Shown piece by piece: positions 7,676 through 15,678 of a DNA stretch of 49,687 nucleotides (its first letter is position 1; every line of letters begins with the position of its first letter). The stretch comes from Chloroflexota bacterium (GTDB lineage Bacteria > Chloroflexota > Dehalococcoidia > Lucifugimonadales > UBA3495). The position numbers and the translations under genes are program-made. The notes below the pieces were generated by a model, which saw nothing but the letters and a program-made list of their open reading frames with translations, ran no database searches and was not told where the DNA came from. Location of the stretch: contig JAPPCX010000016.1 of assembly GCA_028875655.1 (NCBI GenBank), positions 1 through 49,687 on the forward strand, given 5' to 3'.

Positions 7676-9244
7676 TCACCCTCGCAGTTGGTCAATAATC
7701 TGCGGAATGTGCAACAACAGGTCGCTCGCCACGACCCCCGCGCTGCCTACACTGTTCCGCGCGACCTCGCCGGCCGACCCATGCAGGTAGCCGCCTAGTT
7801 GGGCAGCCTCATAAGGTGACAGTCCTTGTGCCAACAGCCCGCCGATAATGCCGGTCAAAACGTCTCCGGTTCCGCCGGCGGCCAGCGCGGGATTGGCGAA
7901 AGGCAGGATACATCGCGGGCCGTCGGGCGATGCGACAATGCTGTGCGCGCCCTTCAGCAGCACCGTTTGGCCCCATTCCACCGCGGAGCTACCGGCAATC
8001 CCAAGGCGGTCTGCCTGCACGCCAGCGGTGAGTTGGCGGGTCAGCGTAGCCATTTCCCCGGGGTGTGGTGTTAGTACGGCGGAGCTGTGCAAGCGGGACG
8101 GCCAGGCTTCGCAACGGGCGAGGTTGTTCAGCCCGTCGGCGTCAATCACCACCGGCGGCATCGGCAAGTCGGTGTTGGCCAATAGCAGCCGCTCCATGAA
8201 CGCCGCAGTTCCGGGCGACAAACCCAGACCACAACCCACCGCTAACGCCGAATAACCGCCGAGACGCTCCTCGATTACCTCAACCGCTGTCGCGTTAACA
8301 CGCCCGTCCGCGTCCTCAGGCAGGGGCAAGTGTATGGTTTCGGTCAATTTAGAGGCCGCTATCGGATACACTGACTCCGGCGTGGCCAGCGTAACCAACC
8401 CGGCCCCTACCCGGTGCGCCGCCATGGCGGCCAGAACCGATGCACCGACAAAGTTCCGGGACCCGGCGACGATCAAGAGGTGTCCATAGGTGCCTTTATG
8501 TGAGTCCAGCGGGCGGGGCGGCAGCAAATCGGCGGCCGCCGAATCGGACATCCACTCCACCGGCAAGTCAATGCCTTCACGTGCCTGGAGCGGCAACCCT
8601 ATACCCAACACGACAATCCGGCCGGCATAGCCGGCGCCGGGGAAGTTGACAATCCCGAACTTGGGGTAGCACAGGGCCAGGGTTACGTCGGCAACCAGCG
8701 CGTTCTCGTCCGTCGCTCCGGTATCCGGGTTGACGCCGGTGGGCAAATCAATGCTGATGACGGAACAGTCGGAACCGGAAGACCGGTAGCGGTTCACCAG
8801 CTCGACGACTTCTCCTACCGCGCCTTCCAGGGGCCGGTACCGCCCGGCGCCGAGTATCGCATCCACCACCACCGATGATGAAAACAACCACTCTTGCAGT
8901 CGCGCGAAACCCGGATCCTGCTCGGCGTCCACAACATCCACGTCGTAGCGCAGCGCGTCGGTCATTTTGGGATCGTGGTCGGGACGGCCCCGGACGACGT
9001 AGCAGCAAACCTCGGCGCCCCACCGCCGGAGATGCCGCGCGATCACCAGGCCGTCCGCGCCGTTGTTGCCCGGTCCAATCAAAAGAAGGGTTTTGCGGCC
9101 CGCCGTGCCGCCCATGTGCCGGCGCACCTGCTGCGCGCAGGCCAGCCCGGCATTTTCCATCAGGGTGTCTTTGCTTACGCCGGCCCGCTCCGATGCGTCC
9201 TCCAGCGCCTGCATCTGGGCAACGGTCACGACTTTGACAGCCAT
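7676..9244 (-). CDS. nnr: Bifunctional NAD(P)H-hydrate epimerase/dehydratase
   Basis: Metabolite-repair enzyme of 522 residues that restores hydrated NAD(P)H. The N-terminal YjeF_N epimerase domain spans about residues 1-215 with LMENAGLA, GPGNNGADG and IDLPTGVNPDTGA. The C-terminal YjeF_C ribokinase-like dehydratase domain spans about residues 230-520 with HKGTYGHLLIVAGS, DADGLN, LTPHPGEMATL and the catalytic GGTGDVL. Both halves are full length. The start follows the acpS stop by 3 bp, so the two genes are probably one operon; the acpS-nnr pairing is common in bacteria. Confidence 0.95.
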   Translation of the reverse strand: MAVKVVTVAQMQALEDASERAGVSKDTLMENAGLACAQQVRRHMGGTAGRKTLLLIGPGNNGADGLVIARHLRRWGAEVCCYVVRGRPDHDPKMTDALRYDVDVVDAEQDPGFARLQEWLFSSSVVVDAILGAGRYRPLEGAVGEVVELVNRYRSSGSDCSVISIDLPTGVNPDTGATDENALVADVTLALCYPKFGIVNFPGAGYAGRIVVLGIGLPLQAREGIDLPVEWMSDSAAADLLPPRPLDSHKGTYGHLLIVAGSRNFVGASVLAAMAAHRVGAGLVTLATPESVYPIAASKLTETIHLPLPEDADGRVNATAVEVIEERLGGYSALAVGCGLGLSPGTAAFMERLLLANTDLPMPPVVIDADGLNNLARCEAWPSRLHSSAVLTPHPGEMATLTRQLTAGVQADRLGIAGSSAVEWGQTVLLKGAHSIVASPDGPRCILPFANPALAAGGTGDVLTGIIGGLLAQGLSPYEAAQLGGYLHGSAGEVARNSVGSAGVVASDLLLHIPQIIDQLRG

Positions 9245-9247
9245 ATT

Positions 9248-9682
9248 TCAGTCGGCGCGCGGAGCTGTGTCGTCGCCCCACAGGACGGCTGCGGCGGCCA
9301 GACGCGATTCATCAGTATCGGGCCGCGACGCGACGGCGACCACCATCGCGTAGTCCTTGGAATGGGACAGGCTGATCGCGATTTCGGTTACGCCGAGGCG
9401 TTCGGCACGGCGCAAGGCGCGGCCGTGCAGCCGGGGGCTGGGTGCGCCGCTCGGCGCGCGCACCACTTCAACATCCCGCCACCCGACTCCGCGAAATCCG
9501 GTGCCCAGCGCCTTCATCACCGCCTCCTTGGCGGCGAACCTGGCTGCCAGGTTGGGGGCGCGGCCACGGCAGTAGGCGATCTCGCCGGGAGTGAACACAC
9601 GTCTCAGAAACCGGTCGCCATAGCGGTCGAGTACGCTGGCGACACGCTCTATTTCGATGAAATCTACTCCGGTAGTGAGCAT
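9248..9682 (-). CDS. acpS: Holo-[acyl-carrier-protein] synthase
   Basis: Transfers 4'-phosphopantetheine from CoA to the Ser of apo-ACP. At 144 residues it is slightly long for AcpS (about 120-130) because of a C-terminal tail after SHSKDYAMVVAVAS. The Mg2+ ligands are visible as Asp7 in GVDFIEIERV and Glu53 in RFAAKEAVMKALG; the LSHSKDYA motif closes the domain. Directly upstream of nnr (3-bp gap). Translation start is the only sensible ATG, although no strong Shine-Dalgarno precedes it. Confidence 0.95.
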   Translation of the reverse strand: MLTTGVDFIEIERVASVLDRYGDRFLRRVFTPGEIAYCRGRAPNLAARFAAKEAVMKALGTGFRGVGWRDVEVVRAPSGAPSPRLHGRALRRAERLGVTEIAISLSHSKDYAMVVAVASRPDTDESRLAAAAVLWGDDTAPRAD

Positions 9683-9723
9683 CTTTTACATCGGTGGACA
9701 GTACTTTTGTCAACTGCGGCTGT

Positions 9724-9755
9724 GGATTCCCGCCCCGTATCAAGTACGGGATGAC
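9724..9755. repeat. Diverged member of the dispersed palindrome family
   Basis: Between acpS and metF. GGATTCCCGCCCCGTAT runs into CAAGTACGGGATGAC. The outer ends match the reverse orientation of the 25-bp palindromes (GGATTCCCGC ... ATGAC), but the centre differs: CCCGTA pairs with TACGGG around a TCAAG loop. I treat it as a related but diverged element. Confidence 0.65.
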
Positions 9756-9800
9756 GTTCCTTCGCGGAAACGACGGGAACCGGCGATAGTGACTGAGGTG

Positions 9801-10679
9801 TTACTCACCGGTGTGCCCGTCGATGTTCAAATCACGCAGGATGTGGGACACGGAATAACGCCGGTTCAGCACGTAGAAGTGGATGCCGGGAACGCCGTTG
9901 GCCCACAGGTCTTCGGCCTGGCGTGTGGCGTGTTCGACTCCAATTTCCCGGACGGCGCGGTTGTCGTCAGCGAACCGTTCCAGGCGCTCATCCAGCTCAG
10001 CCGGAATGGTCGCGCCACACAGCGAAGTGAACCTCCGAATCTGCGGAGTGCTCAAGATAGGAAGGACGCCGGGGATCACCGGCGCCGTGATGCCGGCGGC
10101 GGCGGCGCGCTCCTGGAAGCGGTAGAAGTAGTCGTTGTCGTAGAACAGTTGCGTGATCAGGAAGTCTGCGCCCAGGTCCTGCTTCATGCGTGCGTATTCG
10201 ATATCCGTGTCCAGGTCCTTGGATTCGGTGTGGCCTTCCGGGTAGCAGGCTCCCGCGATGCCAAAATCGAAGTTGTCCGTGATGTGCGTTATCAAATCGG
10301 TGGCATGGGGGAATTCGTCAACTCCCGGCTCGGTCCCGTTGCTGTCCGCCGGCCGGTCCCCACGCAGCGCGATCACGTTTTCGATCCCGGCGGTTTGCAG
10401 CCGCTCCAAAACGCCGTGCACTTCGGCGCGAGTCTGGGCTACGCAAGTCAGGTGCGCCATCACCTCCAAGGGAGTTTCGGCCTTGAGCCGCATGGTGATT
10501 TCTTCGGTGAAGGCGCGGGTGCCCCCGCCGGCGCCGTACGTGACCGATACGAAATCGGGGCTGAACTGCTGCAATCCCTTGATTACGTCAATGACGGCCG
10601 GTACGCCGTCCGCTTCCCTGGGAGGGAAAAACTCGAATGAAATGGTGCGTCGTTCGTTTAGTATTTTTTTAATCTTCAA
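9801..10679 (-). CDS. metF: Methylenetetrahydrofolate reductase
   Basis: FAD-dependent TIM-barrel enzyme of 292 residues, the normal bacterial length. It reduces 5,10-methylene-THF to 5-methyl-THF for methionine synthesis or C1 metabolism. Signatures are SFEFFPPREADG with the catalytic Glu near residue 16, the SVTYGAGGGTR segment, ALRGDRP, and ITQLFYDNDYFYRF. AGGAGA lies about 10 nt upstream of the ATG. It has a roughly 30-bp gap from the crotonase-fold gene upstream and may share its transcript. No MetH or SAM riboswitch is visible nearby. Confidence 0.95.
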   Translation of the reverse strand: MKIKKILNERRTISFEFFPPREADGVPAVIDVIKGLQQFSPDFVSVTYGAGGGTRAFTEEITMRLKAETPLEVMAHLTCVAQTRAEVHGVLERLQTAGIENVIALRGDRPADSNGTEPGVDEFPHATDLITHITDNFDFGIAGACYPEGHTESKDLDTDIEYARMKQDLGADFLITQLFYDNDYFYRFQERAAAAGITAPVIPGVLPILSTPQIRRFTSLCGATIPAELDERLERFADDNRAVREIGVEHATRQAEDLWANGVPGIHFYVLNRRYSVSHILRDLNIDGHTGE

Positions 10680-10707
10680 ACCGTCTCCTGGTGTTGTGTC
10701 GTCTGGT

Positions 10708-11487
10708 TCAAAATTCCGGCTGGCGCTTCTCCTTAAAGGCAGTGATGCCCTCCCTTGGATGTGGCGACGTTCCGAATAGGTGCGTGAACGTCGCTCCTTC
10801 CAGCGCGATGCCGTCCCTTAGCGGAACGTCCTGGCTGGCGCGGGCCAGGGATTTCATAAGCGCCAGGCCGGTGCGACTCTTGGTTCGCAAGCCGGCGAGC
10901 AATGACTCCAGCTCGGCTTCGAGAAGCTCGGACGGCGCCGACCGTAGGGCAAGCCCCCATTCCACGGCTTCGGAACCGGAGAGCCAGCGTCCGGTGGTCA
11001 GCAACTCCATGGCGCGCGGCATTCCCACGCGGCGCGGCAGGCGTTGGGTCGAGCCACCGCCGGGTATCAGGCCGAAATTGGCGTGCTGATCCCCGATGCG
11101 GGCATCTTCCGTGACGACCGCCATGTCGCAGGCCATCATCAACTCCATGCCGCCGGCCAGGGCGTAACCATGCACTGCCGCAATCGTAGGTATGGGCAAT
11201 TCCTCCAAAGCGAACAGCGCGGCGTTCAGGTCGCGCACGTAGTTCGGCAGCAGCGACAAGTCGTCAAACACCCGGTCGAAGTAGAGCAGGTCGGCCCCGG
11301 CGCAAAAGCCGCGACCCTCGCCTCGTAATACCAGCGCCTTCAAAGTCTCGTCTAAGGCTACTTCCCCAGTCGCCTGGGAGAACTCGTGCAGTAATTCGAG
11401 GCTCAGCGCATTCAGCGCGTCGGGACGATTCAACCGAATCGTTGCAATTCCATCCTTTCGTGAAAGTGTAATATTGCTATACTGCAT
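10708..11487 (-). CDS. Enoyl-CoA hydratase/isomerase (crotonase) family protein
   Basis: Crotonase-fold protein of 259 residues. The oxyanion-hole segment GRGFCAGADL and the second one AVHGYALAGGMELMMACDMAV are clear, with a Glu at the first catalytic position (GGMEL). By my alignment, the position of the second catalytic Glu of true hydratases is occupied by another residue in DQHANFGLIPGGG, which argues for an isomerase, lyase or thioesterase-like reaction over simple hydration. GGAG is 6 nt upstream of the ATG. The substrate is a CoA thioester but which one cannot be told. Confidence 0.88.
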   Translation of the reverse strand: MQYSNITLSRKDGIATIRLNRPDALNALSLELLHEFSQATGEVALDETLKALVLRGEGRGFCAGADLLYFDRVFDDLSLLPNYVRDLNAALFALEELPIPTIAAVHGYALAGGMELMMACDMAVVTEDARIGDQHANFGLIPGGGSTQRLPRRVGMPRAMELLTTGRWLSGSEAVEWGLALRSAPSELLEAELESLLAGLRTKSRTGLALMKSLARASQDVPLRDGIALEGATFTHLFGTSPHPREGITAFKEKRQPEF

Positions 11488-11616
11488 CCAGTTCTCCAGT
11501 CGCTGCGGGCCGGCGCTGACGTGCCCATAGCCAATACTATACCAGACCTTGATTGGCCGGTTGACGGCCAGGCCACGCGCCGCCCTACCGCGGCCACCTG
11601 TTCATCGGAGAAGCCC

Positions 11617-12096
11617 ATGCAAGACAGTTTTCGCAACTTTAGCTGGATCCTGCACGGCTCGCTTGCCGGCGCCATGGGTCCGACCGACCGCCGGCATCTG
11701 ATTTACTTTGAACGGCATGACATCACGGCCTTGGTCCGTATGGAAGAGAACACTATCTCAGGCGAGCCCTGGGGTTTCACGGAACTCTTCGAGCCGGTGC
11801 CTGATTTCGAGGCGCCCACCCTGGAACAGATCGACCGGATTGTGAATTTCGTCGAGCAGCAGATCGAGACCTGGGAACGTCCTACTGTAATCACCTGCGC
11901 CGCCGGCATCGGGCGCACCGGTACGATCCTGGCCTCCTATCTGGTGAACACCGGGTATGACCCGGAGGAAGCCATCGCGTACATTCGTCAATTGCGTCCG
12001 GGTTCCATACAAACCCCCAGGCAGGAAGATGCGATCCGGGAATACGCCCAGTTTGTGAAGGAACGAAACGCCAACCGCCCGCGGCGTTACCGATAA
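11617..12096 (+). CDS. Dual-specificity/tyrosine phosphatase-like protein
   Basis: Cys-dependent protein phosphatase-like protein of 159 residues. The P-loop CAAGIGRTG gives the C-x5-R signature (Cys94, Arg100); a candidate general-acid Asp lies near residue 63 in PVPDFEAP. The C-terminal part (ASYLVNTGYDPEEAIAYIRQLRPGSIQTPRQEDAI) is typical of the atypical dual-specificity group. I placed the start at the ATG preceded by GGAG with 6-nt spacing; the frame is open 96 bp further upstream to 11521 without a ribosome site. Substrate could be phosphoprotein, phosphoinositide or RNA 5' ends. Convergent with the first zinc-ribbon gene. Confidence 0.87.
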   Translation: MQDSFRNFSWILHGSLAGAMGPTDRRHLIYFERHDITALVRMEENTISGEPWGFTELFEPVPDFEAPTLEQIDRIVNFVEQQIETWERPTVITCAAGIGRTGTILASYLVNTGYDPEEAIAYIRQLRPGSIQTPRQEDAIREYAQFVKERNANRPRRYR

Positions 12097-12105
12097 AGTA
12101 AAAAA

Positions 12106-12134
12106 GGGGCCGACTCGCCGATGCGGTCAGCCCC
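12106..12134 (-). terminator. Intrinsic terminator of the first zinc-ribbon gene
   Basis: GGGGC-C-GAC pairs with GTC-A-GCCCC around an 11-nt loop. On the minus strand the hairpin is followed by a run of six T (12100-12105 complement), as expected for a Rho-independent terminator of the gene ending at 12160. It may also slow transcription arriving from the phosphatase gene. Confidence 0.75.
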
Positions 12135-12159
12135 GATCGGTGCTTCCGGTCTCGGGCAA

Positions 12160-12402
12160 TCAGGCGATCATGAGCTCCTCGCTCTCCCGCTCCGCCGGGC
12201 GAATTGCCAGTCCCTCATGGGATGTTGCCGTCAACGCCGCGGGCTGAATCTCCCGGCTGCACTGCAGGCACTGCAGGTAAGCTCCGTAGATATCGCGAAT
12301 CTTGCGCACGTTGCCGCCGCAGTGCGGGCATGCCTGCAATGCCACGCGGGGGCGACGCGCGCCCTGAGAAAACCGTTCGATGCTGACTTTGCTCTCCATC
12401 AT
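12160..12402 (-). CDS. Mini zinc-ribbon protein A
   Basis: Small 80-residue protein with one zinc ribbon: CPHC near residues 25-28 and CLQC near 45-48, spaced by VRKIRDIYGAYL, then a polar acidic tail. It is a paralogue of the 71-residue product encoded at 12580-12795, which has CPRC..RDTFGVYHQCAQC. No enzymatic domain is seen; such ribbons can bind nucleic acid or protein, but no function can be assigned. It has its own terminator downstream (12106-12134), and the 119 bp between it and the paralogue's terminator carry two 13-bp near-identical direct repeats (12456 and 12471). Confidence 0.78.
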   Translation of the reverse strand: MMESKVSIERFSQGARRPRVALQACPHCGGNVRKIRDIYGAYLQCLQCSREIQPAALTATSHEGLAIRPAERESEELMIA

Positions 12403-12521
12403 CAGTGCTCCTTGTTGACGGTGATTGCCAAAAGCGTCAGGTCAGATGGTCGTCGTTATCGGGTCTGGAATTATCGGATCTGGGTAGAAGGTCAGGAGGT
12501 CAAGCTGCGGTTAAATTGAAA

Positions 12522-12547
12522 CGGCCTCGGAGACAAGTCCGAGGCCG
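12522..12547 (-). terminator. Intrinsic terminator of the second zinc-ribbon gene
   Basis: A perfect 10-bp stem: CGGCCTCGGA, loop GACAAG, TCCGAGGCCG. On the minus strand it is followed by TTTCAATTTAA, moderately T-rich. It separates the two paralogous zinc-ribbon genes, so each probably forms its own transcript. Confidence 0.75.
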
Positions 12548-12579
12548 CTGCCTGCGGGTTGTCTGTCGGTGGATGATGG

Positions 12580-12795
12580 TCACACCATCATTGGCTCTTT
12601 ATGTTCGGTCGGATTCGTCGGCGCGTCGATGGTCGCGGTCGGTACCGTGGCCGTGGCCGGCCGGCGGAACTCGCGTCCACATTGGGCGCACTGGTGGTAA
12701 ACTCCGAACGTGTCTCTCATCCGGCAAACGTCACCGCCGCATCGTGGGCACGCCTTGCGCAATAGAGACTTGCGGGTAATGGTCTGCGTCTGCAT
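12580..12795 (-). CDS. Mini zinc-ribbon protein B
   Basis: Paralogue of protein A, 71 residues from the chosen ATG. It has CPRC near residues 17-20 and CAQC near residues 37-40 with CRMRDTFGVYHQ between, then a Thr/Ala/Pro-rich tail. I chose Met at 12795 because AGGA lies 9 nt upstream and GAGG 3 nt upstream; the frame is open to 12861 with further in-frame starts (one at 12804). The intergenic region shared with the divergent JAMM gene carries the direct repeats AGTATTACCGG/AGTATTACGG at 11-bp spacing. Function unknown. Confidence 0.75.
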   Translation of the reverse strand: MQTQTITRKSLLRKACPRCGGDVCRMRDTFGVYHQCAQCGREFRRPATATVPTATIDAPTNPTEHKEPMMV

Positions 12796-12872
12796 TTTCC
12801 TCATTCCTGGTTGGTTGCCGATACCGCTGTTTCGCGCCGCTGGTCCAAATGGTGATTCCATTTTACCGCCAT

Positions 12873-12891
12873 AGTATTACCGGAGTATTAC
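12873..12891. repeat. Two direct repeats, one helical turn apart, in a divergent promoter region
   Basis: AGTATTAC occurs at 12873-12880 and 12884-12891, each followed by CGG. The 11-bp period places both on the same DNA face. They lie in the 161-bp region between the divergent zinc-ribbon B and JAMM genes. A regulator-binding site is a reasonable guess; the sequence alone does not prove it. Confidence 0.4.
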
Positions 12892-12956
12892 GGCAATTCC
12901 AGCAAATGCGCTCGAATCAGCATATCACCTTACGTATTTCGTAACAAGGGGGTTTA

Positions 12957-13451
12957 ATGACGAATTTTACAAATCCGCTGAACATACCCGTCGAGCTGCT
13001 GAGCGCGGTGTACCGGCAAGCCCGGGCGGCCTTCCCTGCGGAGTGCTGCGGATGGCTCACCGGCCCGGCCGGTGGCGACGGCGTGGACGACATCAGGCCA
13101 GCCGAAAACGCCCAGGATGCCGATGCCCTGATTCCCATAGCCGGCAGGACCAGCGAACGGGCCTACTCATTTAAATTCGACGACATTCGCGCCCTCGATG
13201 AAAGCTTCTCTTCCGTGACGCCCGCCAGGATCATCTACCATTCCCATCCCAACGGCCAGGCGTATTTCTCAGAAACCGATCGGGAAGTGGCTACCCAGCC
13301 GCCGGGGTGGGGCGAAGGCCCGGTATTCCCCGTGCAGCAACTGGTCGTGGGCATTAATGCGGAACGGGTGGTGGAAGCCGCGCTCTTTGGCTGGAACGAC
13401 GACCCCGGCGGGTTTGTAGAACTGGCCCGTTACGATGGCGCAGAGATCTAG
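12957..13451 (+). CDS. Stand-alone JAMM (JAB1/MPN) metalloprotease-like protein
   Basis: Zinc-dependent JAMM-fold protein of 164 residues with a complete motif: Glu29 in PAECCGWL, then H95-x-H97-x7-S105-x2-D108 in HSHPNG..SETD. Bacterial relatives remove amino acids or ubiquitin-like tags (MoaD/ThiS/CysO type) from C-terminal Gly-Gly proteins. No ubiquitin-like or E1-like partner is encoded nearby, so the substrate is open. An AAGGGGG ribosome site lies 4-5 nt before the ATG. Its TAG stop is shared through CTAG with the convergent exchanger gene. It is distinct from the RadC-type JAB protein at 2647-3522. Confidence 0.88.
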   Translation: MTNFTNPLNIPVELLSAVYRQARAAFPAECCGWLTGPAGGDGVDDIRPAENAQDADALIPIAGRTSERAYSFKFDDIRALDESFSSVTPARIIYHSHPNGQAYFSETDREVATQPPGWGEGPVFPVQQLVVGINAERVVEAALFGWNDDPGGFVELARYDGAEI

Positions 13452-14464
13452 GCGGTAGGCGTGCCCAGCATGGCTACCCAGACCGCGCCAACGATGTACG
13501 CCGACGCCATCAGGACCAGCCCCGCCACGATCACGGGCTGCGGGAATCGATTGCGTCCCCAGAGCATCAGCCCGCCGAACAGGATCAGGGCGACAGCGAA
13601 GATGCCGGCCACAAAGTGCTCCGGTTCGGGGTGATTCAGTATGATGCCTTTGCGGTAGAACGGGTCGGCAAAGGACAGGATCGTAACGTTGAATACGCAG
13701 CTTCCGTAGAGACCGGCGACACCTAGGTCCGCGGCGCCCATTCGGGCCGCTGCAACGGTTGCCGAGGCCTCCGGCATGGTAGTTACGATGGACACGGCCA
13801 GGATGCCGAGGACGCCGGAGGATATGCCGGTCAAATCCGCAACCCGGTCCACGCTCTGGGCCAGGAATACGCCGGCGATGATCACGCCTATGGAGACCAG
13901 GCTGAACATCAGCCACGCCCTGCTCAACGTCATGCCCGGCCCTTCCTCTTCCTCGTCGTCCCCGCCGGCCGGCCGGCGCCGGTACACAATCCACATTCCG
14001 GCAACATAGACCACGAGCAATATGATGGAGGACAAGCCGATTTGCCAGACGTTAACCCCGTTCTTGACCCCTGCGAACAGCACGGCCAGTCCGGTCAACA
14101 CCGCCGCCAGCATTATGAGGTATCCCTGTTCCGGGGCAACGCGCTGCAGGAAACGCTTGCCGCCAAACACCAGCGCCACCATGGCCATGGTGAACATGTT
14201 GATCATGTTGGCGCCCACCACGTTGCCCAGGGCCAGTTGGGGGTTGTCGATCTGCACCGCCGTGATGTTGTTGGAAAGCTCGGGCAGCGACGTCGCCAGC
14301 GCCACCAGGATGCTCCCGACAAACAGGCGTCCCCACCCGGTCAGGGATGCCAGGGCATCCCCATATTTCGCCAGTTGGACGCCCAGGAATATGACAGCTA
14401 CGGCGCTGGCGAGGAAAACTATAATGGCGACCGTCAGACCGACGCTCCCCAGCAGGTTGAACAC
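13448..14464 (-). CDS. Na+/Ca2+ exchanger family (YrbG-like) membrane protein
   Basis: Calcium/sodium antiporter of 338 residues with about ten hydrophobic segments. The two inverted alpha-repeats are visible: VALATSLPELSNN with ALGNVVGANMINM in the first half, and SIVTTMPEASATVAAARMG with GLYGSCVFN in the second, each carrying the Glu that binds the cation. A hydrophilic stretch, RRRPAGGDDEEEEGPG, around residues 165-180 is the central cytoplasmic loop. It lies 18 bp downstream of leuB on the same strand but has no obvious functional link to it. The stop overlaps that of the JAMM gene. Confidence 0.9.
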   Translation of the reverse strand: MFNLLGSVGLTVAIIVFLASAVAVIFLGVQLAKYGDALASLTGWGRLFVGSILVALATSLPELSNNITAVQIDNPQLALGNVVGANMINMFTMAMVALVFGGKRFLQRVAPEQGYLIMLAAVLTGLAVLFAGVKNGVNVWQIGLSSIILLVVYVAGMWIVYRRRPAGGDDEEEEGPGMTLSRAWLMFSLVSIGVIIAGVFLAQSVDRVADLTGISSGVLGILAVSIVTTMPEASATVAAARMGAADLGVAGLYGSCVFNVTILSFADPFYRKGIILNHPEPEHFVAGIFAVALILFGGLMLWGRNRFPQPVIVAGLVLMASAYIVGAVWVAMLGTPTA

Positions 14465-14481
14465 GATACGGCTCCGCGACT

Positions 14482-15573
14482 CTAACCGATGGCCTGCGCG
14501 ACGAGATCGCCCATCGCCACCGTGCTGGTAACCGTTTCGTCGGACGTGGCAATATCCGCCGTCCGGTATCCACTCTCCAGGGTAGTCTGTACCGCCCGCT
14601 CAATGGCCGCGGCTTCTTCCGTCAAACCCAGCGAGTAGCGCAGCATCATGGCGGCGCTGAGAATGGACCCGCAGGGATTGGCGATGCCCCGGCCCGCGAT
14701 GTCGGGCGCGGTGCCGTGGATGGGCTCGTAGAACCCCGGCGTAGTGGCTCCGGCCCGGGGCACTCCCGAAAGGCTGGCCGAGGGCAGCAGCCCCATTGAC
14801 GCGGCCAGGATCGCCGCCTCGTCGGTCAGGATGTCGCCGAACGTGTTCTCGGCTACGATCACGTCGTAGGAAGCCGGCCGCAGCACGATTTGCATGGCGC
14901 AAGCGTCAACCAGCGCGTGCTCCAACTCGATGTCAGGGTACTCTGCGGCCAACCGGGTTGCAGTGGCCCGCCACAGCCGGGACGTTTCCAGAACGTTGGC
15001 CTTATCCACCGACGTCAGCTTTTTCCGCCGCCCTCGGGCCAGTTCAAAGCCTACCCGCAGCACGCGCTCGATCTCGGATTCGGAATACCGCATCGTATCG
15101 ACGCCGACGATGCCCTGGGGAGTTTCGGTTCGCCCCTTCGGCTGCGCGTAGTACAGCCCGCCGGTGAGTTCTCTCACCACCACCATGTCCACGTCTTCCA
15201 GGACGTGGGGCTTGAGCACGCTGGAACCCGTGAGTTCAGGATACACCTTGACCGGTCGGATGTTGGCGAACACGTTGAGGTGGGCGCGCAGGGCCAATAG
15301 CCCGTCTTCCGGGCGAGTCGGGGCCGATGGGTCGTCCCACTTTGGGCCGCCGACGGCTCCGAAAAGCACCGCGTCGGCGCCGGTGGCCAGGTCTCGCACC
15401 GAGTCGGTAAGGGGTGTGCCGTGGCGGTCGATGGAAATGCCGCCGACGTCGCCGTATTCCAGCGAGAAGTTATGCCCGAAGGCGCGGCCCACCGCTTCCA
15501 GTGTTTTGACGCCCTCCGCCGTAACCTCAGGCCCGATGCCGTCGCCGCCGAGAACGGCGATGTTGAAGTCCAT
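14482..15573 (-). CDS. leuB: 3-Isopropylmalate dehydrogenase
   Basis: NAD-dependent decarboxylating dehydrogenase of leucine synthesis, 363 residues. Signatures are [11 protein letters not shown] at the N-terminus, [48 protein letters not shown] with the catalytic Lys, [20 protein letters not shown] and [17 protein letters not shown]. The motif set and length fit LeuB better than isocitrate dehydrogenase. AGGAG precedes the ATG by about 8 nt. No other leu gene is in the window. Confidence 0.95.
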   Translation of the reverse strand: MDFNIAVLGGDGIGPEVTAEGVKTLEAVGRAFGHNFSLEYGDVGGISIDRHGTPLTDSVRDLATGADAVLFGAVGGPKWDDPSAPTRPEDGLLALRAHLNVFANIRPVKVYPELTGSSVLKPHVLEDVDMVVVRELTGGLYYAQPKGRTETPQGIVGVDTMRYSESEIERVLRVGFELARGRRKKLTSVDKANVLETSRLWRATATRLAAEYPDIELEHALVDACAMQIVLRPASYDVIVAENTFGDILTDEAAILAASMGLLPSASLSGVPRAGATTPGFYEPIHGTAPDIAGRGIANPCGSILSAAMMLRYSLGLTEEAAAIERAVQTTLESGYRTADIATSDETVTSTVAMGDLVAQAIG

Positions 15574-15678
15574 ATTAACCTGCTCCTGGCCGCCAGCCCA
15601 TTACGCAAAAACACCGGGCGGAACTGGCCGGCGGGTAGTATAGCCTATGACCGATGGGGTATCAAAGCGCGACCGCGC

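Noticed and set aside
12121-12519. Plus-strand ORF of 132 codons across the zinc-ribbon A gene
   Set aside because: It is antisense to the zinc-ribbon gene and its terminator, and the encoded protein has no recognisable pattern; the CxxC pairs on the other strand are convincing.
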